Positions 42,254 to 51,281 of a DNA stretch of 64,000 nucleotides are shown piece after piece. The notes under the pieces are model-generated. The model was not told the DNA's origin and did no database searches. It worked only from the letters and a program-made list of their open reading frames with translations. The DNA is from Haloarcula sp. DT43 (GTDB lineage Archaea; Halobacteriota; Halobacteria; Halobacteriales; Haloarculaceae): positions 1,240,001 through 1,304,000 of the forward strand of contig NZ_JAYMGZ010000001.1 of the NCBI RefSeq assembly GCF_037078405.1, in the 5' to 3' direction. Each line of letters opens with the position of its first letter. Positions within the stretch are counted from its first letter, which is position 1. The position numbers and the translations under genes were made by a program.

Positions 42254-43294
42254 TCAGGGGGTGATGACCGCGCGACCGTCGATGTCGCGGTCTTCGAGCC
42301 GCTGTGCGACGGTGTTGACGTCGTCGAGGCCGTACCGGGTCGTGTGGAGGTCGACCGCGCCCCGCTCGACGAGCGCGACCAGTTCCTGGAGTTCGGTGTA
42401 CTGGCCGACGATGTTGCCCTGATAGGCGAACTCGCCGTTGACCAGCGCCTGTGCGGGCTCGTGGATGTGGCCCCCGTAGCCGATGATGTGGTGGTCGCCG
42501 CCGGCGGCACAGATGTCGGGCGCGAGCGCGGTCGTCTCGTCGGCCCCGACGAAATCGAGCACCTGCGCGGCCCCGACGCCGTCGCTGATGGCCTCGACCT
42601 CGCTGGCGACGTCCTGGCTCTCGGGGTCGATGGTGTAGTGTGCCCCGAGGTCGTCGGCGAGGTCGCGGGCGGACTGCTTGATGTCGACGGCGACGAGGTC
42701 CGCCGCACACATCGCGTCGAGACACTGGAGGCCGATGTGGCCGAGGCCGCCGACGCCGATGACGACGGCGGTGTCACCCGGATTGAGGCCGTCGACGGCC
42801 TTCTTCGCCGCGTGGTAGGCCGTGATGCCGGCGTCGGCGTGGGGCGCGATGTCGACCGGGTCGACGCCCTCCGGGAGCGGGATGACCGACCGGTCGCTGG
42901 TCAGCAACTGGTCGGCGAAGCCGCCGTCGGTCGTCAGGCCGTTGAACGCGTCGTTTTCGCAGTACATCGTCTCGCCCTGGCGACACGGCCGGCAGGTGCC
43001 ACAGGTCTGGACCGGATGACAGATGACCTGGTCGCCCTCGGAGACGATGTCGACGTCCTCGCCCGTCTCGACGACCGTCCCGGCGTTCTCGTGACCGAGC
43101 GTCATCGGGAGCTCCTGTGGGACGTACTCCTCCCACATCCCCTCGATGATGTGGTTGTCGGTCTGGCACCACCCCGCCCCTTCGACCTCGACGACGACGT
43201 CGTCCCCGGCTGTGACCTGTGGCGCGTCCACCTCGTCTATCGAGAGCCCGTTCGACATGTCGTGTGTGTACTCGTGGAGTCTGGCTGCGCGCAT
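42254..43294 (-). CDS. adh: zinc-dependent alcohol dehydrogenase, NAD(P)-dependent
   Basis: 346 aa of the medium-chain dehydrogenase family. The catalytic zinc site is in GWCQTDNH and TLGHENAGTV. The structural zinc site is CGTCRPCRQGETMYC. The cofactor-binding VIGVGGLGHIGLQ is followed by an Asp (AVDIK), which favours NAD. The C-terminal substrate domain is complete. The substrate is not determinable from sequence. It stands alone. Confidence 0.9.
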   Translation of the reverse strand: MRAARLHEYTHDMSNGLSIDEVDAPQVTAGDDVVVEVEGAGWCQTDNHIIEGMWEEYVPQELPMTLGHENAGTVVETGEDVDIVSEGDQVICHPVQTCGTCRPCRQGETMYCENDAFNGLTTDGGFADQLLTSDRSVIPLPEGVDPVDIAPHADAGITAYHAAKKAVDGLNPGDTAVVIGVGGLGHIGLQCLDAMCAADLVAVDIKQSARDLADDLGAHYTIDPESQDVASEVEAISDGVGAAQVLDFVGADETTALAPDICAAGGDHHIIGYGGHIHEPAQALVNGEFAYQGNIVGQYTELQELVALVERGAVDLHTTRYGLDDVNTVAQRLEDRDIDGRAVITP

Positions 43295-43408
43295 CGTCCT
43301 GTGTCCGGGCGAGACGGCAATAAACGTACAGTATAAGATATCGAATAGATCCGCGACCGTGTCGGCGACGGCCGCTCACTCCGGGAGCGGGCACCGCATC
43401 GCGTGGGC

Positions 43409-44044
43409 TCAGTCCCGGCGGGCCAGCAGTGCGGCCCCCAGTAGCGCCACGACGGCGACGGGAATCCCCATGCCGGGTCCGAAGGCCGAGGACGGCGCGG
43501 GGCTGGTCGCGCGGACCGGTTCCTCGACCGGTTCGTCGGCCGCGTACTCCCAGACGGCGGTGTCGTTCCGGACGAGGTCGGCGTTCGAGGACGTGATGTC
43601 GGCGGGCATCGTCAGCCGGTACTCGACCGCGACGCCGTCCCCGAAGGCCACGTCGGTGTTCTCGCTCGCCGTGCGGAACGTCCGGTCCACGTAAGTGACG
43701 TTGCCGCCGCTGACGGTGGTCGACACGTCGCTGTCCGGGCCGGGCGTCCAGTTCGTGAACGTCATCGAGAGCGTGACGTTCTCGCCGTCCAGTTCCTGTT
43801 CGTAGGTGTAGTCGTCCATCCGGCTGACGTTCACGTCGGCCAGGAGATACCCCTCGACCGAGTCGTAGCCCTCCTGTCCGGCCCGGCTCTGGAGGCCGTC
43901 GTACACCGACGGGGACATCTCCAGGGTCAGGTCGTACTCCGAGACGGTGCCGTCGGCGGCCACCGTCGAGTCGACTGACGCGGTTACACAACCCGAGAGG
44001 ACGACGAGGGCGGCGAGACCGAGCGCGGGGACTGCTCTGTGCAT
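43409..44044 (-). CDS. predicted surface lipoprotein with PGF-type C-terminal tail
   Basis: 211 aa from the ATG at 44044. The lipobox VVLSGC near residue 18-20 and the preceding hydrophobic stretch make a lipoprotein signal. The ectodomain is acidic with N-x-S/T sites. The C-terminus has FGPGMGIPVAVVALLGAALL followed by ARRD, a GPGM variant of the PGF-CTERM sorting tail. Dual anchoring signals in one protein are odd. Function unknown. Confidence 0.75.
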   Translation of the reverse strand: MHRAVPALGLAALVVLSGCVTASVDSTVAADGTVSEYDLTLEMSPSVYDGLQSRAGQEGYDSVEGYLLADVNVSRMDDYTYEQELDGENVTLSMTFTNWTPGPDSDVSTTVSGGNVTYVDRTFRTASENTDVAFGDGVAVEYRLTMPADITSSNADLVRNDTAVWEYAADEPVEEPVRATSPAPSSAFGPGMGIPVAVVALLGAALLARRD

Positions 44045-44087
44045 AACCACACGAACCGTATCGGGCGGAATAAGCCTTGTTAACCGC

Positions 44088-44330
44088 TCAGTGTGTCAGG
44101 ACCAGGAGTTGGTCGTCGGTCCGGACCAGACAGAACGGCGAGCCGGGGTTTCCGAAGGTGTTCGTCCGCTTCTCGCTGATAAAGAGCGTCTCGAAGGCGT
44201 CCCCGCAGGCCGGGCAGGCGAACCCCGTCCTGTTCGCCAGCGTCATCGTCCCGCGGTCGTCTTTCAGCAGTTTGAGCCCGTGGCGGTAGTCGTGTACGTC
44301 GAAGCTCCCGCTGACGTCTAGCTGTTCCAT
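44088..44330 (-). CDS. small zinc-ribbon protein (DUF7385-like)
   Basis: 80 aa. One CPAC knuckle and a single further Cys (PFCLVRTDDQ) are present. HDYRHGLKLLKDDRGTMTLA is a conserved-looking N-terminal motif. I recall such haloarchaeal proteins as DUF7385, once called flagella-cluster proteins (from memory). It lies between the lipoprotein and cox3, all on the minus strand. Confidence 0.7.
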   Translation of the reverse strand: MEQLDVSGSFDVHDYRHGLKLLKDDRGTMTLANRTGFACPACGDAFETLFISEKRTNTFGNPGSPFCLVRTDDQLLVLTH

Positions 44331-44372
44331 AGGTGTGACACGAGCGCCGGCCGTCTAAAACGCGTCGGCGGC

Positions 44373-45236
44373 TCAGACGAGGTTCGCGCCCATGTACAGG
44401 ACGACGACGAGGAAAATCCAGACGACGTCGACGAAGTGCCAGTACATCGAGGCCGTCGAGACGGACGTGTGTCGCTCGGCGGAGTACTGCCCGTAGTACG
44501 CGCGGACGAAGACGATACCCAGCAGCACGGCCCCCATGCTGACGTGCAGGCCGTGGAGCCCGGTCAGCCCGTAGAACGCGGAGCCGTAGATGCCGCCGGT
44601 GACGGTAAAGCCCTCGTGGACGATGAACTCGTAGTACTCGTAGACCTGCCCGCCGATGAAGACGACGCCGAGCAGCAGCGTCGCGCCGAGCAGTTTCAGG
44701 AACCGGTCGCGGTTCCCGTTCCGGAGCGCGAGGTGGCTGAAGTGAAGCGTCACCGAGCTAGCGACCAGGAGCAGCGTGTTGATGATGACGAGCGAGCCGA
44801 ACACTTCGGGCACGGCCGCCTGCGTCCAGACCTCGCCGCCGCGGACGATGAAGTAGTAGACGAAACCGGCCCCGAAGGTGGCGATTTCGGTCCCGAGGAA
44901 CAACAGCATCGCGAACTTCAGCGTCTTGTCGGAGTGGTAGTCGGTGCCCCGGTCCCAGAAGTCGGAGACGAAGGCGTGGTACAGCCAGCCGTAGAGGCCG
45001 ACGAGGAAGATGCCGACGCTGCCGGCCGTCGCGCCCGCCGCGACCGTCTGGCCGACCAGCGCGTTCTCGCCCATCGAGAGCACGAACAGGGCCGCGCTGA
45101 CGTAGATGCCCGAACCACCGATTGCCGTCACGAAGGGCCACCAGCTGGCCTCGCCGAACCCGTGGGGCCAGTCCTCCGTCGCCGGGAGGTGGTGCTCCCC
45201 GTGGCCGTCGTCCGCGTGTTCATCGGAGACACTCAT
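44373..45236 (-). CDS. cox3: cytochrome c oxidase subunit III
   Basis: 287 aa with seven membrane helices. SWWPFVTAIGGSGIYVSAAL, the TEIATFGAGFVYYFIVRGGE segment, the LTGLHGLHVSMGAVLLG motif and the end YWHFVDVVWIFLVVVLY are hallmark sequences of heme-copper oxidase subunit III. An acidic His-rich N-terminal extension precedes helix 1. Other oxidase subunits are not in this window. It is divergent from the next gene, another respiratory-neighbourhood membrane protein. Confidence 0.95.
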   Translation of the reverse strand: MSVSDEHADDGHGEHHLPATEDWPHGFGEASWWPFVTAIGGSGIYVSAALFVLSMGENALVGQTVAAGATAGSVGIFLVGLYGWLYHAFVSDFWDRGTDYHSDKTLKFAMLLFLGTEIATFGAGFVYYFIVRGGEVWTQAAVPEVFGSLVIINTLLLVASSVTLHFSHLALRNGNRDRFLKLLGATLLLGVVFIGGQVYEYYEFIVHEGFTVTGGIYGSAFYGLTGLHGLHVSMGAVLLGIVFVRAYYGQYSAERHTSVSTASMYWHFVDVVWIFLVVVLYMGANLV

Positions 45237-45359
45237 ACTAGGCCCCTTACGAACGGAATACTAAAAGCCCATCCAATTCACTGCGGGCTGGCACTCGCCA
45301 TAGCCGGGTGCCGGCGGCATCCCGGAAGCTACACGGGGCCGAAGACCCAACCACCGACG

Positions 45360-46739
45360 ATGACACTCCGGAGGCGTCGCGCGGTCGCGCTGGTGGTGTG
45401 CGGGCTGGGATGGCTGGCCGCGACGGGGACGGCCAGCGCCCACGGCGGCAGCCTCGCCAGCGGCGGCCGGGAACCGCTGACGATACCGACGTGGCTGTTC
45501 CTGAGCACTGGCGGCGCGGCCGTCGGCGCGTCGTTCCTGCTGGCCTCGTTCGTCACCGACCGGGCGTTCATCGAGCGCATCCACGGGTGGGGGAGGCCGC
45601 TGTCGGGGGATTTCGAGCGCGTTTTGGGACTCGGCGGCCGGCTGGTCGGTCTTGTCGGACTCGTGGCGGTGCTCGTGGTCGGCTTCCTCGGCCCGACGAA
45701 CGCCCGGACGAACCTGGCGATACTGCTCGTCTGGGCCGGCTGGTGGGCCGGGCTGGCGATGACGACGTATCTCGTGGGCAACGCCTGGGCGACGCTCAAC
45801 CCCCTGAAGACGCTCGCCGAACTCCTGCCGACGCTCGACCGCACGTACCCCGACCGCGTCGGGTCCTGGCCCGCCGTCGGCGGCCTGCTCGTGCTGGTGT
45901 GGGTCGAGGTCGTCAGCCCGCTCGCTGACCAGCCGCGACTGCTCGCGTCGGTCGTCGCCGGCTACTCGGCGGTGACGCTCGCGGGCGCGTTCGTGTTCGG
46001 CCCCGACGACTGGTTCGCCCGCGCCGACCCGGTCGAGCGGGTGTTTCGCTACTACGGTCGGTTCGCGCCCATCGGCCGCGGCGAGGACGGACTCCGACTG
46101 CGGCTGCCCGGCATGGACCTCTCCTCGCGGCGGCTGGTCGACGGCCCCGACGAGGTGGCGTTCGTGGTCGCCCTGCTGTGGGTGACGACCTACGACGGCC
46201 TGGTCACGACGCCCGCCTGGCGGGACCTGACGACGCCGCTCGTCGAGACCGGCGTCCCGCCGCACCTCCTGTACCCGGTCGCGCTGGGCCTCGGCTTCGC
46301 CGGCTTCCTCGGCGTGTACCGCATCGCGGTCCGGCTCTCGCGGGACATCTCGGACACGTACCTGGCTCCGTCGACCCTCGCACAGCGGTTCGCGCCACCG
46401 CTGGTCGCCATCGCCGTCGGCTACCACTTCGCGCACTACCTCGGGTACTTCCTGGTGCTCGCGCCGTCGCTGGCCGTCGCGCTCGCCTCGCCGTTTGCCA
46501 GTCCGGCGACGGTGCCGACCGTCGAGCTACCGGGGTGGTTCGGCGGGGTCGCGCTCGCGTCGGTCATCGTCGGCCACCTAGTCGCTATCTGGGTGGCTCA
46601 CGCCGCCGCGTACGACCTGTTTCCCGCGCGTCTGCAGGCGATTCGGTCCCAGTACCCCTTCATCGCGGTCATGGTCTTCTACACGATGACGAGCCTCTGG
46701 GTCGTCTCCCAGCCGGAGGTAGCACTGCCACACCTATGA
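45360..46739 (+). CDS. multi-pass membrane protein of the oxidase neighbourhood
   Basis: 459 aa with about ten to twelve helices and a signal-like first helix ending SAHGG. Conserved-looking features are NAWATLNPLKTLAELL, HFAHYLGYFLVLAPS and the final TMTSLWVVSQPE. It is divergent from cox3 and overlaps the following zinc-finger membrane protein (ATGA). I do not recognise a catalytic family. A role in oxidase assembly or metal handling is possible from context only. Confidence 0.8.
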   Translation: MTLRRRRAVALVVCGLGWLAATGTASAHGGSLASGGREPLTIPTWLFLSTGGAAVGASFLLASFVTDRAFIERIHGWGRPLSGDFERVLGLGGRLVGLVGLVAVLVVGFLGPTNARTNLAILLVWAGWWAGLAMTTYLVGNAWATLNPLKTLAELLPTLDRTYPDRVGSWPAVGGLLVLVWVEVVSPLADQPRLLASVVAGYSAVTLAGAFVFGPDDWFARADPVERVFRYYGRFAPIGRGEDGLRLRLPGMDLSSRRLVDGPDEVAFVVALLWVTTYDGLVTTPAWRDLTTPLVETGVPPHLLYPVALGLGFAGFLGVYRIAVRLSRDISDTYLAPSTLAQRFAPPLVAIAVGYHFAHYLGYFLVLAPSLAVALASPFASPATVPTVELPGWFGGVALASVIVGHLVAIWVAHAAAYDLFPARLQAIRSQYPFIAVMVFYTMTSLWVVSQPEVALPHL

Positions 46740-47038
46740 GTGAGACCGTATCCACGGACGACCGGACAGCATCGACCGACGACACCGAGACGTACGACGT
46801 GCCGGCCGACGCCGCGGCCTACGACTGCGCGTACTGCGGCCGGCCGTTCGCCCGCGAGTCCTGGCTCGCGCTCCACCGCGGGCTGGCCCACCCGAACGAA
46901 CTCGACGACGCGGAGGTCGAGGCCTTCCGGGCGGCCCACGAGCGGGAGGAAGAGTCGCTCTCGACGTTCCGGCTCCAGGCGCTGGGCGCGCTCGTGCTCA
47001 TCTACTTCGGCCTCCTCATGGTGTACGCGCTCGTGTAA
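46736..47038 (+). CDS. C2H2 zinc-finger membrane protein (DUF7410-like)
   Basis: 100 aa. A classic C2H2 finger, CAYCGRPFARESWLALHRGLAH, is about residues 31-52. One C-terminal membrane helix (about 79-98) would anchor the finger on the cytoplasmic side. The start overlaps the previous stop by 4 bp, so the two products probably act together. Haloarchaeal relatives near oxidase genes are known to me as DUF7410 (from memory). Confidence 0.75.
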   Translation: MSETVSTDDRTASTDDTETYDVPADAAAYDCAYCGRPFARESWLALHRGLAHPNELDDAEVEAFRAAHEREEESLSTFRLQALGALVLIYFGLLMVYALV

Positions 47039-47109
47039 GCCACCTCGCGCTCGCGCCGTCCGGGCGGGAAGCGAAGCGTTGATGGGTCGGAGGCGACCAA
47101 ACAGTGGGT

Positions 47110-47394
47110 ATGGACCTTCGCGTCATCGACAAATCCGACACGGAACTCTCTATCGAAATCGCCGGCGAGGACCACACGTTCATGAACGTCATCAAGGGGG
47201 CGCTGCTGGAGACCGACGGCGTCACGGCGGCGACCTACGACGTGAACCCGGAGCAGTCCGGGGGCCAGACGGACCCGGTGCTGACAATCAAGACCGAAGA
47301 GGGCGTCGACGCGCTCGAAGCGCTCGAAGACGGGACCGACGCCGTCATCGAAAAAGCCGACAGTTTCACCGACGCGTTCGAAGCCGCCGCGTAA
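47110..47394 (+). CDS. rpoL: DNA-directed RNA polymerase subunit L
   Basis: 94 aa from the ATG at 47110. [20 protein letters not shown] and [20 protein letters not shown] are the conserved Rpo11/Rpb11 dimerisation region that pairs with subunit D. The acidic C-terminal helix is usual for halophiles. It converges with the next gene with a 2-bp gap. Confidence 0.95.
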   Translation: MDLRVIDKSDTELSIEIAGEDHTFMNVIKGALLETDGVTAATYDVNPEQSGGQTDPVLTIKTEEGVDALEALEDGTDAVIEKADSFTDAFEAAA

Positions 47395-47396
47395 TT

Positions 47397-48245
47397 CTAG
47401 CAGAGCACGTACGTGACGAACACGCGCTCGTCCGGGCCGACGTGGATGTCGAGGCCGACCAGCCCGCCTTCGGCCGCGTAGATTCTGTTGCCCCGCTCGA
47501 AGTAGCTGTCGACAAGCGCGGTCGCCAGCGCCGTCTCGCTCTCGAACTGGTCGAGCGACTGTGGCGTCCTGTCGTAGGCCACCTCGTAGCTGACCACCAC
47601 CGGCCGGTCACAGGGGAGCGGGAACCGGGTGACCCCCTCCCGCGTCGGCGGCTCCGCGTTGTCGTATCTCGCGTCGACACGGCCCTTGTTATAGTAGGCC
47701 GCGGCGTCGTCCAAGCTCCCGTTCCGCGCGACCGTCCCGCCGCCGACGCCCGACCGGCGGGCGTTGTACACGTCGAGATACCGCTGTTCGACGGCGGCCA
47801 GCGAGAGGGGCCCGACGGTGTCACCGCTCCCGGCCGGGGACGCTGTCTGTGGCGGCCCGGCGGGCGTGTCGGCGGCAAAGCCCGGCAGCGGCACGCCGGC
47901 GACGAGCCCGAGGAGAAGGACACCCAGGACCAGCGCCACCGCGACGTATCCGAGGACGTACTTGGCTTCGAGCACGTCGAGCCAGCCGGTCTTTATGTCG
48001 TCGAGGGGGTCGTCCTCCGGGGGCCCCGTCCGCCGCTCGAAGTTGCTCCCGCCACAGCGCTTGCACGGCGGTGAGTTCTTCTGGTGCTGGCGGCCACAGT
48101 CCAGGCAGACCCACCGGGGGCCGCCCTCGACGACCTCGTGGTTGACCTGCGTGACCGCCTCCTCGAAGGTCCCGTGCCCGCAGTTGTCACAGGGTGGGTC
48201 GTTCTCCTCGTGTGGTTTGCCGCACCACTCGCACCGCCATTTCAT
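47397..48245 (-). CDS. zinc-ribbon membrane protein with extracellular CAP-like domain
   Basis: 282 aa from the ATG at 48245. The N-terminus carries two zinc ribbons: CEWCGKPHEENDPPCDNCGH and CLDCGRQHQKNSPPCKRCGG. One membrane helix follows (about 97-117), then an extracellular domain. LAAVEQRYLDVYNARRSGVG in that domain resembles the start of a CAP/SCP domain, with the paired helices seen later (AAYYNKGRVDARYDN). The later His residues of CAP proteins are not obvious, so this assignment is tentative. An inside sensor coupled to an outside domain is the apparent layout. Confidence 0.7.
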   Translation of the reverse strand: MKWRCEWCGKPHEENDPPCDNCGHGTFEEAVTQVNHEVVEGGPRWVCLDCGRQHQKNSPPCKRCGGSNFERRTGPPEDDPLDDIKTGWLDVLEAKYVLGYVAVALVLGVLLLGLVAGVPLPGFAADTPAGPPQTASPAGSGDTVGPLSLAAVEQRYLDVYNARRSGVGGGTVARNGSLDDAAAYYNKGRVDARYDNAEPPTREGVTRFPLPCDRPVVVSYEVAYDRTPQSLDQFESETALATALVDSYFERGNRIYAAEGGLVGLDIHVGPDERVFVTYVLC

Positions 48246-48300
48246 TGTAGTAACTCGGCGACGCGGACACAAAGCCTGCCCGATGCCGGCCCCGCCACGG

Positions 48301-48708
48301 TCACAGCGCGACGGTCCGCGTGACGTCGGCGTCCACGTCGAAGTGTCGCCCGTCGCGGAACACGTCGTAGCCGTTCGCCAACAGCGAGAGCGAACCGACC
48401 GTCATCGTGAGAAACAGGACGAGTTCGGTTCCCGTCGCCGTTCCGGCGACTACCGCCGGGCCGTACGTCGCCGGCCAGGAGAGGGCGAACACCGCGTAGG
48501 AGACGCCGACGAAGTGCCGCCAGGTGACCGTCACCGGCCCGACCGACACGGCCGCGACGATGCCGGCGAGGAGGAGGCCGACGCCAGCGACCAGCATCCC
48601 GACGAGGACCGGATTCACGGCGAGCGCGCCGACGCCGAAGACGGCGAAAAACGCGCCGAGGAGAGCCAGGTCGAAGAGGCCGAGATAGCGGTAGGTAGAC
48701 TGCTTCAC
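48301..48708 (-). CDS. four-helix membrane protein
   Basis: 135 aa with four hydrophobic segments (about 9-28, 32-54, 64-84, 92-112) and an acidic tail (FDVDADVTRTVAL). No motif is recognised. The gene stands alone between the zinc-ribbon protein and hisF. Confidence 0.7.
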   Translation of the reverse strand: MKQSTYRYLGLFDLALLGAFFAVFGVGALAVNPVLVGMLVAGVGLLLAGIVAAVSVGPVTVTWRHFVGVSYAVFALSWPATYGPAVVAGTATGTELVLFLTMTVGSLSLLANGYDVFRDGRHFDVDADVTRTVAL

Positions 48709-48762
48709 ACACGATACTCGATACGACCGCGGTTAAATCCTGTCGGCCACGAAGTGCCTCGG

Positions 48763-48843
48763 CTACAACCGGACCGGGATTCCCTTGCTGTCCAGATACT
48801 CGGCTTCCACCTTTTTGCCGCTCGGGAGGCCCACGACCTCCAC
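48763..48843 (-). pseudogene. duplicated fragment of the hisF 3' end
   Basis: On the minus strand the frame ends [14 protein letters not shown] and TAG. The last eleven residues before the stop equal the C-terminus of HisF ([12 protein letters not shown]), whose stop lies about 137 bp away. DNA identity is high over about 36 bp and ends just after the stop codon. Upstream residues (VEVVGLPSGKKVEA) do not match HisF. It is a relic of a duplication or of an insertion/exchange at the gene end. Confidence 0.7.
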
Positions 48844-48899
48844 TCGCGGCAAAAACGTGGGTGAAAAAGCCGGTCCTCACTCCGTTCGGACCGTCCGTC

Positions 48900-49715
48900 T
48901 CACAACCGCACCGGAATCCCCTTGCTGTCCAGATACTCCTTCGTCTCCTCGATGGAGTACTCGCCGAAGTGGAAGATAGAGGCGGCGAGGCCGGCGTCCG
49001 CGCCGGCGTCGACGAACACCTCCTCCATGTCGGCGGGGCTGCCACAGCCCGAGGAGGCGATGACCGGCGTCGAGACGGTGTCACAGACGGCTTTCATCAG
49101 CGGGATGTCGTAGCCGTCCTTGGTCCCGTCGGCGTCGATGGAGTTGACGAACAGTTCGCCCGCGCCGCGTTCCTCTGCCTCGGTGGCCCACTCGACGACG
49201 TCGAGACCGGTTCCTTCGCGGCCGCCCTTGACGGTACACTCGAACCAGCAGGACTCGCCGTCGACCTCGGCGTAGTACTCGCCCTCGTCGTCGAAGCGGC
49301 GGCGGGCGTCGACGGAGATGACGATGCACTGGCTGCCGAAGGCGGCCGCGCCCTCGTCGATGAGTTCCGGTTCGGCGATGGCCCCGGAGTTGATCGACAC
49401 CTTGTCCGCGCCGGCCCGCAGCGTCTCCTTGATGTCGTCGCGGGTGCGGATGCCACCGCCGACGGTCAGCGGGATGAACACCTCGTCGGCGACGGCCGAG
49501 ACCGTGTCGAGCATCGTCTCGCGGCCCTCCGCGGAGGCGGTGATGTCGAGGAAGACGAACTCGTCGGCCCCGGACTCGTTGTAGGCCTTGGCCATCTCGA
49601 CCGGGTCGCCGGTGTACTCCAGGTCCTCGAAGTTGACGCCGGTGTAGACGGCCGCGTCCCCGTTCTCGTCCACGTCCACGTCGATACAGGGGATGATTCG
49701 CTTCGTGAGAGTCAT
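48900..49715 (-). CDS. hisF: imidazole glycerol phosphate synthase subunit HisF
   Basis: 271 aa. [21 protein letters not shown], the [10 protein letters not shown] loop, [10 protein letters not shown] with the second catalytic Asp, and [14 protein letters not shown] are HisF signatures of a TIM barrel. The enzyme makes imidazole glycerol phosphate and AICAR in histidine synthesis, using ammonia from HisH. No other his gene is nearby. A copy of its 3' end lies just downstream. Confidence 0.94.
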   Translation of the reverse strand: MTLTKRIIPCIDVDVDENGDAAVYTGVNFEDLEYTGDPVEMAKAYNESGADEFVFLDITASAEGRETMLDTVSAVADEVFIPLTVGGGIRTRDDIKETLRAGADKVSINSGAIAEPELIDEGAAAFGSQCIVISVDARRRFDDEGEYYAEVDGESCWFECTVKGGREGTGLDVVEWATEAEERGAGELFVNSIDADGTKDGYDIPLMKAVCDTVSTPVIASSGCGSPADMEEVFVDAGADAGLAASIFHFGEYSIEETKEYLDSKGIPVRL

Positions 49716-49820
49716 CTGGTATCCGTGGGTTCGCCACAGGGCCGTTTGACGGTTTCGGCTGGCGCAAACCGTCGGCCACAATCCGACAGCTACACGTACG
49801 CCGCCCAAGAACCACCGCCC

Positions 49821-50012
49821 ATGGCAGACGACCACCACGAGGAGGACCGACCGGACTACGACCCCGAACACGTCGAACTCCCCGCGCGAGAACCACCGCT
49901 TCGGTCGACGGCCCCGCAGAGCGGTTTCACGATGTCACAGGTCGGTACGGGGCTCGGCGTCCTGCTCGTCGGACTGGTGCTTACGTTCGGTATCGCGCTG
50001 GCGCTGGCCTGA
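49821..50012 (+). CDS. small single-helix membrane protein (DUF7550-like)
   Basis: 63 aa. A charged, His/Asp-rich N-terminus (MADDHHEEDRPDYDPEHVEL) is followed by one C-terminal helix (VGTGLGVLLVGLVLTFGIAL). It begins 105 bp from the divergent hisF start. I recall such small haloarchaeal proteins as DUF7550. Function unknown. Confidence 0.7.
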   Translation: MADDHHEEDRPDYDPEHVELPAREPPLRSTAPQSGFTMSQVGTGLGVLLVGLVLTFGIALALA

Positions 50013-50066
50013 ACGGCCCGTCTGAAAGCGTGTGTATAAGTTTCTCCGTGATAATAGCCGAATATT

Positions 50067-51278
50067 GTGTCGTCTGAGACGCCAGTCGGGACGACGGTCG
50101 CGACGGGAACGTCGACGGCGACCGTCGGACGCCGCGCCGGCCGCGAGGCAGCGACCGCGGCCAGGGAGCGACTGGCCACAGACCGCATCGACTTCTGTCA
50201 GGTGTTCGCCGCGGCGGCACTGGACCCGGAAGCGGTCCTGACGGCCGTCCGCGAGGTCGTCGACGCGGAGACGGTCGTCGTTGGCTGTTCGGCCAACGGG
50301 ACGTTCACCGAAGAGCGGACGATGGACGACGGCGTCGCCGTCGCGCTCGTCACCAGCGATTCCTTCCGGTTCGACGCCGCCGTGGCGACCGGTCTCGGCG
50401 AGAACGTCCAGGGGACGGTCAGGGACGCGGTCCGAGCACTCCCGGACGACGTGGACTACCCATACCAGTCGGCCATCGCGCTCCACGACGGGCTGTCCGG
50501 CATCGGCGAGCGGCTCGCGCTCGCGATTCAGCGCCGGCTCGGCCCCCACGTCGGGTTCGCGGGCGGCGCGGCCTCGGACGACTACCGGATGGAATCGACG
50601 CCGGTGTTCTGCGGGGAGACGGTCGCGGAGGACGCTCTGGTGCTGGTGCTCGTCTCCGGCGAACAGCGGGCCGTCATCTCCATGGACCACGGCCACGAAC
50701 CGGTCTCGGAGCCGTGGGAAGTGACCGACGCGGCGGGGAACGTCGTCCGCGAACTCGGCGGCCGACCGGCCTTCGAGGTGTGGAAAGACGCCGTCCGGGA
50801 CTCCGTCGCCGAGCGGTTCGACGTCTCCGTCGACGCGCTCGACCCCGAGTCCGACGAACTGTACATGCTGCTCGGTGCCTACGAGTTCGGCATCGACCAG
50901 GGCGACGCGTACAAGATTCGGTGGCCGCGAGTCGCCGTGGCCGCGGAGGGCGCACTCGAGTTCGCCGTCGACATCCCGGAGGGGACCGTCCTCCGCGTGA
51001 TGCACGGGAGCCGGGCAGGCCAAGTCGAGTCGGCCGGCCGGGCCGCACAGGAGGCGGTCGAACTGGGCGACGGCGGCCTCGCCGGCGGGTTCGTCTACGA
51101 CTGTGCGTGCCGCGAAATCATCCTCCAGGAGGCGTTCCCGGAGGCGGTCGAGGCAATCGACGATGCGCTCTCGGCCCCCTTCGCCGGGTTCGAGACCTAC
51201 GGCGAGCTGTGCATGCAGACGGGCCAGTTGAGCGGCTTTCACAACACGTCGACGGTGCTGTTCGCGTTCCCCGAGTGA
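50067..51278 (+). CDS. FIST-domain sensor protein
   Basis: 403 aa from a GTG at 50067. The N-terminal half fits FIST_N: ETVVVGCSANGTFTEERTMD, then VGFAGGAASDDYRMESTPVF. The C-terminal half fits FIST_C: the end reads GFETYGELCMQTGQLSGFHN. FIST proteins are thought to bind small ligands such as amino acids and feed signal-transduction proteins. The histidine kinase gene follows after 3 bp, so the two likely form a sensor pair. Confidence 0.88.
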   Translation: MSSETPVGTTVATGTSTATVGRRAGREAATAARERLATDRIDFCQVFAAAALDPEAVLTAVREVVDAETVVVGCSANGTFTEERTMDDGVAVALVTSDSFRFDAAVATGLGENVQGTVRDAVRALPDDVDYPYQSAIALHDGLSGIGERLALAIQRRLGPHVGFAGGAASDDYRMESTPVFCGETVAEDALVLVLVSGEQRAVISMDHGHEPVSEPWEVTDAAGNVVRELGGRPAFEVWKDAVRDSVAERFDVSVDALDPESDELYMLLGAYEFGIDQGDAYKIRWPRVAVAAEGALEFAVDIPEGTVLRVMHGSRAGQVESAGRAAQEAVELGDGGLAGGFVYDCACREIILQEAFPEAVEAIDDALSAPFAGFETYGELCMQTGQLSGFHNTSTVLFAFPE

Positions 51279-51281
51279 TAC

